From: Mangrovibacterium diazotrophicum
GTDB lineage: Bacteria > Bacteroidota > Bacteroidia > Bacteroidales > Prolixibacteraceae
NCBI RefSeq assembly: GCF_003610535.1
Contig: NZ_RAPN01000001.1
Location: forward strand, 3,893,320-3,957,319
Length of the DNA stretch: 64,000 nucleotides
Direction: 5' to 3'
This document shows positions 44,853 to 53,711 of the stretch, piece by piece. The number at the start of each line of letters is the position of its first letter. Within the stretch, counting starts at the first letter, position 1. The notes under the pieces were generated by a model, which saw nothing but the letters and a program-made list of their open reading frames with translations, was not told the origin of the DNA and searched no databases. The position numbers and the translations under genes are program-made.

Positions 44853-45979
44853 AAGCGTTGAGCCAGTTTAACAACCATTTCTTCTTTCCAATCTTTAAAG
44901 GTGTCGGCTAAAATCTGCCGACGTGCTTCTTTTACCAGCCACAAGTAAAATGCCAGGTTGTGTTGGCTGGCAATTTGGGCTCCCAGCATTTCGCCCGAAA
45001 CGATGAGGTGGCGCAAAAAAGCTTTGGTATAGTTGATGTCTACGAAAGACGTCCCTTCCGGATCAATTGGCGAGAAATCATCGGCCCACTTGGCATTTCG
45101 CATATTCATGAAACCGTTTTTGGTGAACAGCATGCCATTGCGGCCATTGCGGGTTGGCATCACGCAGTCGAACATGTCAACACCACGATCGATGGCCTCA
45201 AGTATATTTACGGGTGTTCCGACACCCATCAGGTAGCGTAGTTTGTCTTTCGGAAGTATCGGGTTTACCACATCAATCATGGCGTACATGTCGGCTTCGG
45301 GTTCTCCTACCGAAAGTCCGCCAATGGCGTAACCGTCACTCGGGATCGTGGTTACGTGGCGAGCTGCCTGTTCGCGCAATTCCGGGTAAACACCTCCTTG
45401 CACAATCGGGAAAAGCGATTGGTTGTGTCCGTAAAGCGGACTCGTTTTCGCCATTTGGTTCACACAACGGTCAAGCCAGCGCTGTGTAAGTGCTAGCGAT
45501 TTTTTGGCATAGTCGAAGTCAGCATCACCCGGAGTGCACTCGTCGAAAGCCATCATGATGTCGGCGCCGATCTTACGTTGAATGTCAATAACGCTTTCCG
45601 GCGTAAACAAGTGGTACGAACCATCAATGTGCGACTGGAACCGGGCTCCTTCTTCCGTTAGTTTGCGAATATCTCCCAGTGAAAAAACCTGGTAGCCACC
45701 GCTGTCTGTCAAAATAGGGCCATCCCAGCCATTGAATTTGTGTAATCCTCCGGCACGTTCGATAATGTCCATGCCCGGACGCAAATAAAGGTGGTAGGTG
45801 TTGCCCAGAATAATTTGAGCACCGATGTCTTCTTTGAGATCTTTTTTATGGATTCCTTTCACTGAACCGGCTGTACCCACAGGCATGAATATAGGCGTCT
45901 CAATGACTCCGTGGTCCGTTTCAAGTATGCCCGCCCTCGCTTCCGATTGGCTGGCTGTATGTTTCAGTGTAAAATCCAT
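44849..45979 (-). CDS. tgt: tRNA-guanine transglycosylase without the usual zinc cysteines
   Basis: Exchanges guanine 34 for a queuosine precursor in GUN-anticodon tRNAs. Catalytic regions are kept: LTDSGGYQVFSLG with the active-site Asp, the substrate pocket AIGGLSVGEP, and RGVDMFDCVMPTRNGRNG with the nucleophile Asp. The zinc site that reads CxCxxC in Escherichia coli is replaced by a stretch without cysteine (IDPEGTSFVDINYTKAFLRH), although the later His (SQHNLAFYL) remains. The ATG at 45979 (376 residues) is chosen because a promoter -7 box lies just upstream of it. It overlaps the LptF/G gene by 4 nt. Confidence 0.93.
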   Translation of the reverse strand: MDFTLKHTASQSEARAGILETDHGVIETPIFMPVGTAGSVKGIHKKDLKEDIGAQIILGNTYHLYLRPGMDIIERAGGLHKFNGWDGPILTDSGGYQVFSLGDIRKLTEEGARFQSHIDGSYHLFTPESVIDIQRKIGADIMMAFDECTPGDADFDYAKKSLALTQRWLDRCVNQMAKTSPLYGHNQSLFPIVQGGVYPELREQAARHVTTIPSDGYAIGGLSVGEPEADMYAMIDVVNPILPKDKLRYLMGVGTPVNILEAIDRGVDMFDCVMPTRNGRNGMLFTKNGFMNMRNAKWADDFSPIDPEGTSFVDINYTKAFLRHLIVSGEMLGAQIASQHNLAFYLWLVKEARRQILADTFKDWKEEMVVKLAQRL

Positions 45980-45998
45980 GTTTCTTTTTTTCAGCGAG

Positions 45999-46006
45999 CA
46001 AAGATA
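45999..46006 (-). promoter_or_regulatory. Predicted -7 box of the tgt-lptF/G operon
   Basis: Minus strand TATCTTTG, an exact TAnnTTTG match, 20 nt before the preferred tgt ATG. It rules against the longer frame starting at 46012. Confidence 0.5.
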
Positions 46007-46121
46007 GCACATTAATATAAAAGCTGAAGATGTAAAATCTCATTATCCGTTGTTAATTAAATTTAAAAAGAAGCTGATGAAGAATCGCTTCGATTATTAA
46101 ATTTGTCATCAAATTTCGACC

Positions 46122-47255
46122 ATGACGCAAGAGTTTTTCAATCGTCCGTTTTACGAGTGGGGTGGGTATTTAATCCTGTTGTTGGGCTTTGTGCTGACGT
46201 TGGTGATACAACTTGTATTTTACCGCAGGGTAATTGTGGCTAATCGCGCGCCGTCCAAAAGTCGGGCAGAGAGGCCGATTAGCGTACTGTTAAACGTGCG
46301 CAATGAGTCGGAACGTCTGGAGCAATTCCTGCTTAAATTATTGGATCAGAATTACTCGAATTTCGAAATCGTTGTCGTTGACGATTTTTCGGCCGATTCA
46401 ACCTTAATTATTCTGGGAGTGATGGCGAAGAAATACCCGAAAATCAAATTCAGCTCGTTGAACCAGGAGAACCGCTCGTCGGAAAAGATGGCGATGAACC
46501 TGGCAATGAAAGCTGCAAAGAACGATTGGGTGCTTTTACTCACGCCGGAAACCAATCTGGATGATCGGGATTACCTGGCGAAAATGAATCAGGAGTTGGA
46601 CGATGACTCACAAATGCTGGTAAGCTATGTGAATTATAATAGTGGTAAAACCCGCTACAATCGTTTGTGTCGAGTGGAACGAATGGATGCGTTTTGGCGG
46701 GCTTCGGCGAACCAACGAGCATCGATCCCACTGTTGTATCAGCAAATCAATGTTCTTTTCAATAAGCGCTTGTATTTTGAAACCGGAGGTTTTAAAGGGA
46801 AAATGAATGCCCATTATGCAGGCCTGGAGCTCGTGTTTAATCAGCTCAGTAAACTCAATGTGAAATTCTCTACCGCGATTCAGGCTAGTTTGCGCGAGGA
46901 TCGCGTGACTGATAAGGACGAATTCCAGGATTTAGTGAAAAAACACATCCGCATATTTAACGATATCAGTTTTTCGAAGAAGTGGCTGGCATGGCTTGAG
47001 CGTCTGGCGAAACTATTGTTTCTAACCGGCCTTTTGACGCTCTTGTTTACCGATATTCGCTACTGGTATGTTTTTGTTCCGGTTCCATTTATAGCAATCA
47101 TAATCCAAGCAGTTTTGATTAAAAGTCTGCTGAAATGCTTGGCAGAAAAGAAAATCTTTTTATCTTCGTTTGTATACGTTTTTGTGCGACCTTTTCTGTA
47201 TTTTTACTACAGAGCGTCAATCTATTTACAAGTACAACGCAATAAATGGAACTAA
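46122..47255 (+). CDS. Family 2 glycosyltransferase, membrane-bound
   Basis: 377-residue GT-A-fold glycosyltransferase that likely builds an envelope or exported glycan. One N-terminal transmembrane segment (about 15-37) precedes the GT2 domain, with SVLLNVRNESERLEQFLLKL, the nucleotide-sugar motif NFEIVVVDDFSADST and a later ETGGFKG stretch. Two more transmembrane segments lie near 295-350. The canonical QxxRW motif is not seen; QASLREDRVTD sits at a comparable place. It overlaps the following sigma factor gene by 10 nt. Confidence 0.85.
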   Translation: MTQEFFNRPFYEWGGYLILLLGFVLTLVIQLVFYRRVIVANRAPSKSRAERPISVLLNVRNESERLEQFLLKLLDQNYSNFEIVVVDDFSADSTLIILGVMAKKYPKIKFSSLNQENRSSEKMAMNLAMKAAKNDWVLLLTPETNLDDRDYLAKMNQELDDDSQMLVSYVNYNSGKTRYNRLCRVERMDAFWRASANQRASIPLLYQQINVLFNKRLYFETGGFKGKMNAHYAGLELVFNQLSKLNVKFSTAIQASLREDRVTDKDEFQDLVKKHIRIFNDISFSKKWLAWLERLAKLLFLTGLLTLLFTDIRYWYVFVPVPFIAIIIQAVLIKSLLKCLAEKKIFLSSFVYVFVRPFLYFYYRASIYLQVQRNKWN

Positions 47256-47857
47256 ACCCGAACCTGTCAGATAAAGCCCAACAAGATTACGCCTTGGTGG
47301 AGTCTGCATTGCGCGGAGAGGAAAAAGCCTTCGCGAAACTGCTTGGTAAGTATAAAGATGCCATTTATTACATGTTGCTAAAAATGGTCAACAACAAAAG
47401 CGATGCAGAGGATTTGACCATTGAGGCCTTTGGAAAAGCGTTTAAAAACCTCCACCAGTATTCACCGAATTATGCATTTAGCACGTGGTTGTTTAAGATC
47501 GCTTCAAACAACTGCATCGATTTTCTCCGAAAGCGCCGCGGGGTGACTATTTCAATTGAAACCACGCAGGAGAGCAACGAAAACGATCCGCCGATAAAAT
47601 TGAAATCAGTTGACCCCGATCCCGAACAAAAGCTGATACGTATTCAAAAAGCAATCTTACTTCGCCGCATCGTCCACAAACTCAAACCTCGTTATCGTAC
47701 TTTAGTCGAATTGCGTTATTTCCGCGAATATTCGTACGAAGAAATTGCAAAAGAGCTAAATTTGCCGCTCGGGACCGTTAAAGCGCAGTTGTTCAGAGCT
47801 CGGGAAATGCTGTTCAAAATGATTGAGTCGACCGAAATGGACGACCATAAAGAATAA
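47246..47857 (+). CDS. ECF-type RNA polymerase sigma-70 factor without adjacent anti-sigma
   Basis: 203-residue sigma factor with region 2 (about 27-95, LLGKYKDAIYYMLLKMVNNK and DAEDLTIEAFGKAFKNLHQY) and region 4 (about 135-190, LKPRYRTLVELRYFREYSYE and LNLPLGTVKAQLFRAREMLF). Unlike the sigma factor at 8492-9070 it has no FecR partner. Its start overlaps the glycosyltransferase end by 10 nt, so the two are translated together. A role in envelope homeostasis is a guess from context. Confidence 0.93.
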   Translation: MELNPNLSDKAQQDYALVESALRGEEKAFAKLLGKYKDAIYYMLLKMVNNKSDAEDLTIEAFGKAFKNLHQYSPNYAFSTWLFKIASNNCIDFLRKRRGVTISIETTQESNENDPPIKLKSVDPDPEQKLIRIQKAILLRRIVHKLKPRYRTLVELRYFREYSYEEIAKELNLPLGTVKAQLFRAREMLFKMIESTEMDDHKE

Positions 47858-47914
47858 GCGAAATCCTTTGCGGGCCGGTTGCCGCTCCCGATAACCGGAA
47901 TCAGTTAGTATTTT

Positions 47915-48550
47915 ATGGAACTTATAACGAAATATTTTCCGTCGTTAGACGAAACCCAGCAGAAGCGCTTTGCCATGTTGGGCGATCTTTATTCGGAGTG
48001 GAATGAACGAATCAATGTCATTTCACGTAAAGATATCGATCAACTTTATGAGCGGCATGTCCTGCATTCGTTGGGAATTGCCAAGGTGACGGGTTTTGTT
48101 CCCGGTACGCGGATTATGGATGTGGGCACAGGTGGTGGTTTTCCAGGAATTCCCTTGGCCATCATGTTCCCCGAAACCGAGTTTTTGTTGGTTGATTCGA
48201 TTGCTAAGAAGATTACGGTGGTGAACGAAGTTGCGAAAGCACTTGGCTTGACAAATGTGAGGGCAGAGCAGCATCGGGCCGAGAAAGTGAAAGGCCAGTT
48301 TGATTTTGTGGTGAGTCGCGCCGTAACTGCTTTCCCAAAATTTGTGTCGCTTGTTCGCACAAAAATCAGCGGAATACAGCGCAACGAATTTGCAAATGGG
48401 ATTTTATATCTCAAGGGTGGTGACTTCGATGATGAGCTGGAAGCGTTTCAAAATAAGGTCAAAGTGTTCCCGTTGAATAAATATTTTGAAGAGGAATTCT
48501 TTGAAACTAAGAAAGTTATTCATCTTGTGTTGAAAAATACAGGAAAATAA
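47915..48550 (+). CDS. rsmG: 16S rRNA (guanine527-N7)-methyltransferase
   Basis: SAM-dependent methyltransferase acting on G527 of 16S rRNA. The 211-residue protein has the GidB/RsmG signatures LYSEWNERINVISRKDIDQL, the SAM motif IMDVGTGGGFPGIPLAI, and VVSRAVTAFPKFVSLV. It starts 57 nt after the sigma factor gene and ends just before the rpmH promoter. Confidence 0.96.
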   Translation: MELITKYFPSLDETQQKRFAMLGDLYSEWNERINVISRKDIDQLYERHVLHSLGIAKVTGFVPGTRIMDVGTGGGFPGIPLAIMFPETEFLLVDSIAKKITVVNEVAKALGLTNVRAEQHRAEKVKGQFDFVVSRAVTAFPKFVSLVRTKISGIQRNEFANGILYLKGGDFDDELEAFQNKVKVFPLNKYFEEEFFETKKVIHLVLKNTGK

Positions 48551-48560
48551 GTCGTTATAT

Positions 48561-48591
48561 TTTGGAAGGAAATAAAAAAGATATATTTTTG
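48561..48591 (+). promoter_or_regulatory. Predicted promoter of rpmH
   Basis: TTTG (48561-48564), a 19-nt spacer and TATTTTTG (48584-48591), a perfect match to both Bacteroidota consensus boxes. It begins 10 nt after the rsmG stop and predicts a start near 48598. Confidence 0.75.
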
Positions 48592-48635
48592 CAGTCCGAA
48601 ATTAACAGAGAAAGAAATAATAAAAAGATATACCA

Positions 48636-48794
48636 ATGAAAAGGACATTTCAACCATCTAACAGAAAGCGTAGAAACAAACACGGTTTTCGCGAAAGAAT
48701 GTCTACTCCGGGCGGCCGCTTGGTCTTAAAAAGTCGTCGTGCCAAAGGTAGAAAGAAACTGACTGTTTCAGACGAACCAAGACACAAACGTTAA
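48636..48794 (+). CDS. rpmH: 50S ribosomal protein L34
   Basis: Small, very basic ribosomal protein of the large subunit. The 52-residue product starts [20 protein letters not shown] and continues [20 protein letters not shown], the L34 signature. The start ATG lies about 38 nt after the predicted transcription start, and a strong terminator follows. rnpA, the usual neighbour in many phyla, is absent. Confidence 0.97.
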   Translation: MKRTFQPSNRKRRNKHGFRERMSTPGGRLVLKSRRAKGRKKLTVSDEPRHKR

Positions 48795-48821
48795 GAAATC
48801 TTATACGTATTACTGCATAGG

Positions 48822-48853
48822 AAGGTAAAGAATTACGATTCTTTACCTTTTTG
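48822..48853 (+). terminator. Terminator of rpmH
   Basis: Perfect 12-bp stem (48822-48833 with 48838-48849), TACG tetraloop, followed by further Ts. Confidence 0.9.
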
Positions 48854-48913
48854 TGTGTTATAACCATTGGTCTTGGATTCGGTCAGGTCTTCAAAGTCGG
48901 GGTGATATTTACC

Positions 48914-48943
48914 TTTCGGCTTTCGATTTTTAAGCTATTTTTG
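48914..48943 (+). promoter_or_regulatory. Predicted promoter of the PASTA-rluD genes
   Basis: TTTC (48914-48917), an 18-nt spacer and TATTTTTG (48936-48943). It lies 30 nt before the PASTA-gene ATG. Confidence 0.6.
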
Positions 48944-48972
48944 TTTACTGCAAACATCATTCTGATTTTACC

Positions 48973-49803
48973 ATGAGTTTTAAATCATTTTTGACCAGTA
49001 GAACATTTTTCATCCAGTTGGCGATCGCAATCGCAATCATTGTTGTTTTATTATTGCTGACAATGTTTGGTATTCGGAAGTATACCAATCACGGCGAATC
49101 GCAACCTGTGCCCGATTTGGCAGGACTGAATATTGAACAGGCTGAACAGCTGCTGGCTTCAAAAAATTTGACTTACGAAATATCAGATTCAACCTACCTG
49201 GATTCAGCGGAGCCTGGTTCAGTTATCGGGCAAATGCCACAGGCCGGACATAGCGTTAAAGAAGGCCGGACGATATTTTTGAGTATCTGTGCAATTGCGC
49301 CGGAGCAGGTTGCGATGCCGAAATTAACCGACATCTCTTTTCGTCAGGCGGTGAACATCATGCAGGCGGAAGGATTAAATGTTGGCGTAATCGACTACGT
49401 GCCTTCTGAATTCTCGAACCTGGTTTTGGGACAGCAAATCAATGGCCAGGAAGTTGAGCCGGGTGTGATGGTGAATAAAGGTTCGCGTGTTGACCTGAGA
49501 ATCGGCAAGTCGAGCAGCGGAGAGAAGACAGTGGTGCCGAATTTGTTCGGAGAAACACTTTCGCAGGCTCGCTCTGAAATTGCCAGTTTGTTCCTGAATG
49601 TTGGAGCAATCATTTATGATGAGACGGTTCAAAGTCAGGAAGATAGTCTGAATGCTAAAGTTTGGCAGCAACGGCCGTCAAACAGCCGCTATGACGAAAT
49701 TGAACTGGGTGCTTCTATCGACGTTTGGTTAACATTGGACGATAGCAAGCTGATCCAGGAAAGTGATATGGAAATGACAAATGATTCAACCGGAGGATTT
49801 TAA
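48973..49803 (+). CDS. Membrane-anchored PASTA-domain protein
   Basis: 276-residue inner membrane protein with a short cytoplasmic tail, one transmembrane segment (about 12-37) and three PASTA repeats in the periplasm (about 45-115, 116-185, 186-260). Representative PASTA cores are VPDLAGLNIEQAEQLLASKN and VVPNLFGETLSQARSEIASL. PASTA domains bind peptidoglycan fragments or beta-lactams. No serine/threonine kinase domain is attached. It shares one base with rluD (TAATG) and lies close to ddl, so a cell-wall link is plausible but inferred. Confidence 0.9.
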   Translation: MSFKSFLTSRTFFIQLAIAIAIIVVLLLLTMFGIRKYTNHGESQPVPDLAGLNIEQAEQLLASKNLTYEISDSTYLDSAEPGSVIGQMPQAGHSVKEGRTIFLSICAIAPEQVAMPKLTDISFRQAVNIMQAEGLNVGVIDYVPSEFSNLVLGQQINGQEVEPGVMVNKGSRVDLRIGKSSSGEKTVVPNLFGETLSQARSEIASLFLNVGAIIYDETVQSQEDSLNAKVWQQRPSNSRYDEIELGASIDVWLTLDDSKLIQESDMEMTNDSTGGF

Positions 49804-50867
49804 TGCAGGAAGAGTTTGACGATATTTTTGATGATCAGGAAGAAGAAGGCCAGGAGTCGGCGCTTTACGAGCATTTTAATCTGGTTGTTGATTCCGGACA
49901 GAAGCAGGTTCGGATTGATAAGTTTATTGTCAACCGGATCGACAATGCTTCCCGAAGCCGGATTCAGACGGCTGCTGATGCCGGAAATATTTTGGTTAAC
50001 GGCAAATCAGTCAAATCAAATTATAAAGTAAAACCAGGCGACGAGATCAGTATCGTGATGGATTTTCCTCGTCGCGAACTGAAAATCATTGCCGAGGATA
50101 TTCCGTTGGATGTGGTTTATGAAGATGATCAACTGATCGTCATTAATAAGCCTGCTGGCTTGGTTGTTCATCCGGGGCACGGAAATTACAGCGGTACTTT
50201 GGTCAATGCCTTGGCTTGGCGTTACAAGGATCTGCCGATTTTTTCATCGGCCAATGATCCGCGTCCAGGTTTGGTACACCGTATCGACAAGAACACCTCG
50301 GGGTTGATGGTTGTGGCAAAAACAGAAGCGGCTAAAACCAAGCTCTCCAAGCAATTCTTCGATAAAACCACGAAACGTCAGTATGTGGCGCTGGTGTGGG
50401 GGCGTTTGAAAGAGCCGGAAGGAACCATCGAGGGAAATATTGCCCGCAGTGTGAAAGACCGCCAGGTTTTCACGGTTTACGAAGATGGCGACAGCGGTAA
50501 ACATGCCGTGACCCATTACAAATTGATTGAAGAACTGGGGTATGTCAGTCTGGTTCAATGTCAGTTGGAGACTGGCCGCACGCATCAGATTCGCGTTCAC
50601 ATGAAATATATCGGCCACCCGCTGTTTAACGACGACACTTACGGAGGCGATAAAGTTCTTTGGGGAACGACGTTCTCGAAATACAAACAGTTTGTTGCCA
50701 ACTGTTTTAAGATTCTTCCGCGACAGGCACTACATGCGAAAACGCTCGGCTTTGTTCATCCGACGACTGGTGAAGAGATGCTGTTCGAATCAGAATTGGC
50801 CCAAGACATGCAAGATGCCATTACCAAATGGCGCGATTACATCGCCAATCGCGAAATCGGCGAATAA
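49803..50867 (+). CDS. rluD: RluA-family 23S rRNA pseudouridine synthase (RluD-like)
   Basis: Converts uridines of 23S rRNA to pseudouridine. The 354-residue product has an acidic N-terminus, an S4 RNA-binding domain (about 35-90, VRIDKFIVNRIDNASRSRIQ) and the catalytic domain with NKPAGLVVHPGHGN and the active-site Asp in RPGLVHRIDKNTSGLMVVAK. Further motifs are LETGRTHQIRVHM and PRQALHAKTLGFVHP. It is translationally coupled to the PASTA gene. RluD fits best by the S4 domain and length. Confidence 0.92.
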   Translation: MQEEFDDIFDDQEEEGQESALYEHFNLVVDSGQKQVRIDKFIVNRIDNASRSRIQTAADAGNILVNGKSVKSNYKVKPGDEISIVMDFPRRELKIIAEDIPLDVVYEDDQLIVINKPAGLVVHPGHGNYSGTLVNALAWRYKDLPIFSSANDPRPGLVHRIDKNTSGLMVVAKTEAAKTKLSKQFFDKTTKRQYVALVWGRLKEPEGTIEGNIARSVKDRQVFTVYEDGDSGKHAVTHYKLIEELGYVSLVQCQLETGRTHQIRVHMKYIGHPLFNDDTYGGDKVLWGTTFSKYKQFVANCFKILPRQALHAKTLGFVHPTTGEEMLFESELAQDMQDAITKWRDYIANREIGE

Positions 50868-51045
50868 CGGTTAGATTTACCATTTCTTCATTTACGATTT
50901 ACGATTCGGGGCTGTTGAGTGTCTTTGCCTTCTCGTGTTGTAGCGCGAGCAAAATAATTAAACTAAATAGTTATATTTTTCGTCATTGGCGGGCGGACAA
51001 TGCCAATTATTGATGATATTTGAGTTTTCAAAAATTGAACTCAAA

Positions 51046-52023
51046 ATGAAGAAAAATATAGCTGTTGTTTATGGTGGCGACTCTTCGGAGTACATTGTTT
51101 CAGTGCAGAGTGGTAAAAACGTCTATTCCTCAATCGATCCGGAAATCTTCAATCCATGGATGGTCGAGATGAAAAACTCTGAATGGTCGGTGATGCTCGA
51201 AGGGCAGAAAATTGCCGATGTGGATAAAGGATCGTTTAGTTTTTCCTTCGGTGGGAAAACCGTCAAATTCGATTACGCTTATATTATCATTCACGGAACA
51301 CCGGGCGAGGACGGCATTTTGCAAGGCTATTTCGACCTGTTGAAAATTCCATATTCAACATGTGGCGTTCACTCTTCTTCACTCACTTTCAATAAATATT
51401 TTTGCAGCAACTACCTGCGCAATTTCGATATCCCGATGGCGAAATCGGTTCGCATGATGAAAGGAACTGCGATTGATGCCGAACAGTTGGTTTCAAAATT
51501 AAATCTTCCGGTTTTTGTAAAGCCGAATGCAGGCGGTTCCAGTTTTGGAGTTACCAAGGTGAAGACTATCGACGAATTGCAACCGGCCATTGAACGTGCC
51601 TGGATTGAAAGCGATGAAGCCTTGGTGGAAGAATTTGTGGAAGGTGCTGAGTTCACTTGTGGATTGGTAAAATTGAAAAACGAAACCTTCATTTTCCCGG
51701 TAACCGAAGTACTGCCGAAAAAGGAATTCTTCGATTTTGAAGCAAAATACACAGCTGGGATGACGGATGAAATTACTCCGGCCCGCATTTCGGCGGAACT
51801 CACGAATGACATTCAGCAATTGGCGTCGCGTATTTACGACTTGTGCAACTGTAAAGGAATTGTTCGTGTGGATTTCATCCTGCGCGACGGGAAGTTCTAT
51901 TTCCTGGAAGTAAACACGACACCGGGCATGACCGCAACCAGTTTTATTCCGCAGCAGATTGCTGCAATGGGGCGTGAATTGAAGGAGATGCTGACACTCA
52001 TTATCTTAGATAGTATCGGTTAA
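51046..52023 (+). CDS. ddl: D-alanine--D-alanine ligase
   Basis: ATP-grasp enzyme that makes the D-Ala-D-Ala dipeptide for peptidoglycan. From the ATG at 51046 the product is 325 residues, starting MKKNIAVVYGGDSSEYIVS. Substrate and metal motifs are HGTPGEDGILQGYFD, VKPNAGGSSFGVTKV, RVDFILRDGKFYFLEVNTTP and GMTATSFIPQ. The frame extends to 50986, but the added residues are not family-like. It lies 178 nt after rluD with no clear promoter, so it may be in the same unit. Confidence 0.95.
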   Translation: MKKNIAVVYGGDSSEYIVSVQSGKNVYSSIDPEIFNPWMVEMKNSEWSVMLEGQKIADVDKGSFSFSFGGKTVKFDYAYIIIHGTPGEDGILQGYFDLLKIPYSTCGVHSSSLTFNKYFCSNYLRNFDIPMAKSVRMMKGTAIDAEQLVSKLNLPVFVKPNAGGSSFGVTKVKTIDELQPAIERAWIESDEALVEEFVEGAEFTCGLVKLKNETFIFPVTEVLPKKEFFDFEAKYTAGMTDEITPARISAELTNDIQQLASRIYDLCNCKGIVRVDFILRDGKFYFLEVNTTPGMTATSFIPQQIAAMGRELKEMLTLIILDSIG

Positions 52024-52042
52024 AAATTAACATTGAAAATAG

Positions 52043-52073
52043 AAAAAGAGGGGCTGATAAGGCTCCTTTTTTT
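52043..52073 (+). terminator. Terminator of ddl
   Basis: 7-bp core stem with two G-T pairs (52049-52055 with 52061-52067), flanked by A and T runs; seven Ts follow the 3' arm. It separates ddl from dnaB. Confidence 0.65.
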
Positions 52074-52151
52074 ATACCTTTAAAATTCGTTTCGCTAAAT
52101 TTTTCCGGGCGAAATAGGTATTGACAATCAACCAGTTTACACAATTTTTCG

Positions 52152-53711
52152 ATGGCAGTAGAGCGTAAAAATACAAGAGGGAATAACAATATAAGCGCAA
52201 CAATTGAGCAAATCAATGCTCAGTACGGCAAGCTTCCGCCGCAGGCAATAGATGTGGAAGAAGCGGTATTGGGTGCTCTGATGTTGGAACGTGATGCCTA
52301 TGTAAGTGTAGCTGATATTATTGATACGGGCAGTTTTTACAAAGACGAGCACAAAAAGATTTTCGAGGCTATCAAATATCTTTCGACCCACGAAAAACCG
52401 GTCGACTTGTTGATGGTGACCCAGGAAATGAAAAACCGCGAGCAGCTGGATGAAGTTGGCGGTCCGCTCTACATTACTCAATTGACGAGTCGTGTGGCCT
52501 CGGCTGCGCACATCGAATTTCACGCCCGTATCATTGCGCAGAAATTTATTCAGCGCGAATTGATTCGTGTTTCATCTGAAATCCAAACAAAAGCATACGA
52601 CGCCAATATCGACGTTGACGATTTGATCGACTTCTCGGAAACCGCCCTGTTTAAGGTGGCTGAGGGGAATATCAAGAAAGAAACCTTGCCGATTAAGCCC
52701 ATTCTGAAGGAAGCTGCGATCATGATTGAGGAAGCTTCAAAACGGGAGGACGGTTTGAGTGGTACGCCAACTGGTTTTACCGCTTTGGACCGAATGACTT
52801 CGGGCTGGCAGAAGACCGACTTGGTGATTATCGCGGCCCGTCCGGCGATGGGTAAAACGGCCTTCGTGTTATCGATGGCCCGGAATATGGCGGTTGATCA
52901 CCGTGCTCCGGTAGCGATATTCTCTCTGGAGATGGCGTCGGTTCAGTTGGTGAACCGTTTGATTGCGGCCGAAACCGAGTTGGGCTCTGAAAAGATTAAA
53001 ACCGGTAGGTTGGCGCAGTGGGAGTGGGAAAACTTCAACCGCAAATTGAAAGTGTTGGAAGATGCGCCGATGTTTATCGACGATACGCCCGCTCTTTCAA
53101 TTTTCGAATTCCGAGCGAAATGCCGCCGTTTGAAAATGCAACACAATATTGGCGTGGTGATTGTCGACTACTTGCAGCTGATGACCGCCGGTGACATGGG
53201 GCGCGGTAGCCGTGAACAGGAGGTGAGTATGATTTCCCGTTCGTTGAAGGCGATCGCCAAAGAGCTGGACGTTCCAATCCTGGCACTTTCACAGTTGAGC
53301 CGTGCCGTAGAAAGCCGCGAAGGAAAGCGTCCGCAGCTGTCCGACCTTCGTGAATCGGGAGCGATTGAGCAGGATGCCGACTTGGTATGTTTCATCCACC
53401 GTCCGGAATATTATGGTATCACCGAAGACGAAAACGGAAACTCGCTGATCGGTGTTGCTGAGATCATTATTGCTAAGCACCGTAACGGTTCAGTTGGTGA
53501 TGTGCAGCTGGCCTTCAAGAAGGCGCAGGTTAAATTCTGTGACCTCGAGAGCACGATACCGGAAGAAATTGGTGGCGGTAATTTTGGTCAGACGTTCAGC
53601 TCGAAAATGAATAGTGATTCGGGTGGTTTCGGCATGCCGGCCAATACCGGTTTCGAGACGGAAAACAGTATGAACTATGGCAAACCCAACGCAGACGACG
53701 CGCCGTTCTAA
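52152..53711 (+). CDS. dnaB: Replicative DNA helicase
   Basis: Hexameric 5'-3' helicase of the replication fork. The 519-residue protein has the N-terminal primase-interacting domain (about 20-125, with LPPQAIDVEEAVLGALMLER) and a RecA-like ATPase domain. The Walker A motif is ARPAMGKTAFVLSMARN and the Walker B region VVIVDYLQL. The LSQLSRAVESREGKRPQLSD and LRESGAIEQDADLVCFIHR segments are standard. No intein is present. The Gly/Asn-rich tail is overlapped by 35 nt by the next gene in another frame. Confidence 0.97.
   Translation: MAVERKNTRGNNNISATIEQINAQYGKLPPQAIDVEEAVLGALMLERDAYVSVADIIDTGSFYKDEHKKIFEAIKYLSTHEKPVDLLMVTQEMKNREQLDEVGGPLYITQLTSRVASAAHIEFHARIIAQKFIQRELIRVSSEIQTKAYDANIDVDDLIDFSETALFKVAEGNIKKETLPIKPILKEAAIMIEEASKREDGLSGTPTGFTALDRMTSGWQKTDLVIIAARPAMGKTAFVLSMARNMAVDHRAPVAIFSLEMASVQLVNRLIAAETELGSEKIKTGRLAQWEWENFNRKLKVLEDAPMFIDDTPALSIFEFRAKCRRLKMQHNIGVVIVDYLQLMTAGDMGRGSREQEVSMISRSLKAIAKELDVPILALSQLSRAVESREGKRPQLSDLRESGAIEQDADLVCFIHRPEYYGITEDENGNSLIGVAEIIIAKHRNGSVGDVQLAFKKAQVKFCDLESTIPEEIGGGNFGQTFSSKMNSDSGGFGMPANTGFETENSMNYGKPNADDAPF

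Noticed and set aside
50868-51045. Separate promoter or small gene between rluD and ddl
   Set aside because: Only a weak TATTTTTC at 50974-50981 and low-complexity repeats were seen; not enough to call a feature.
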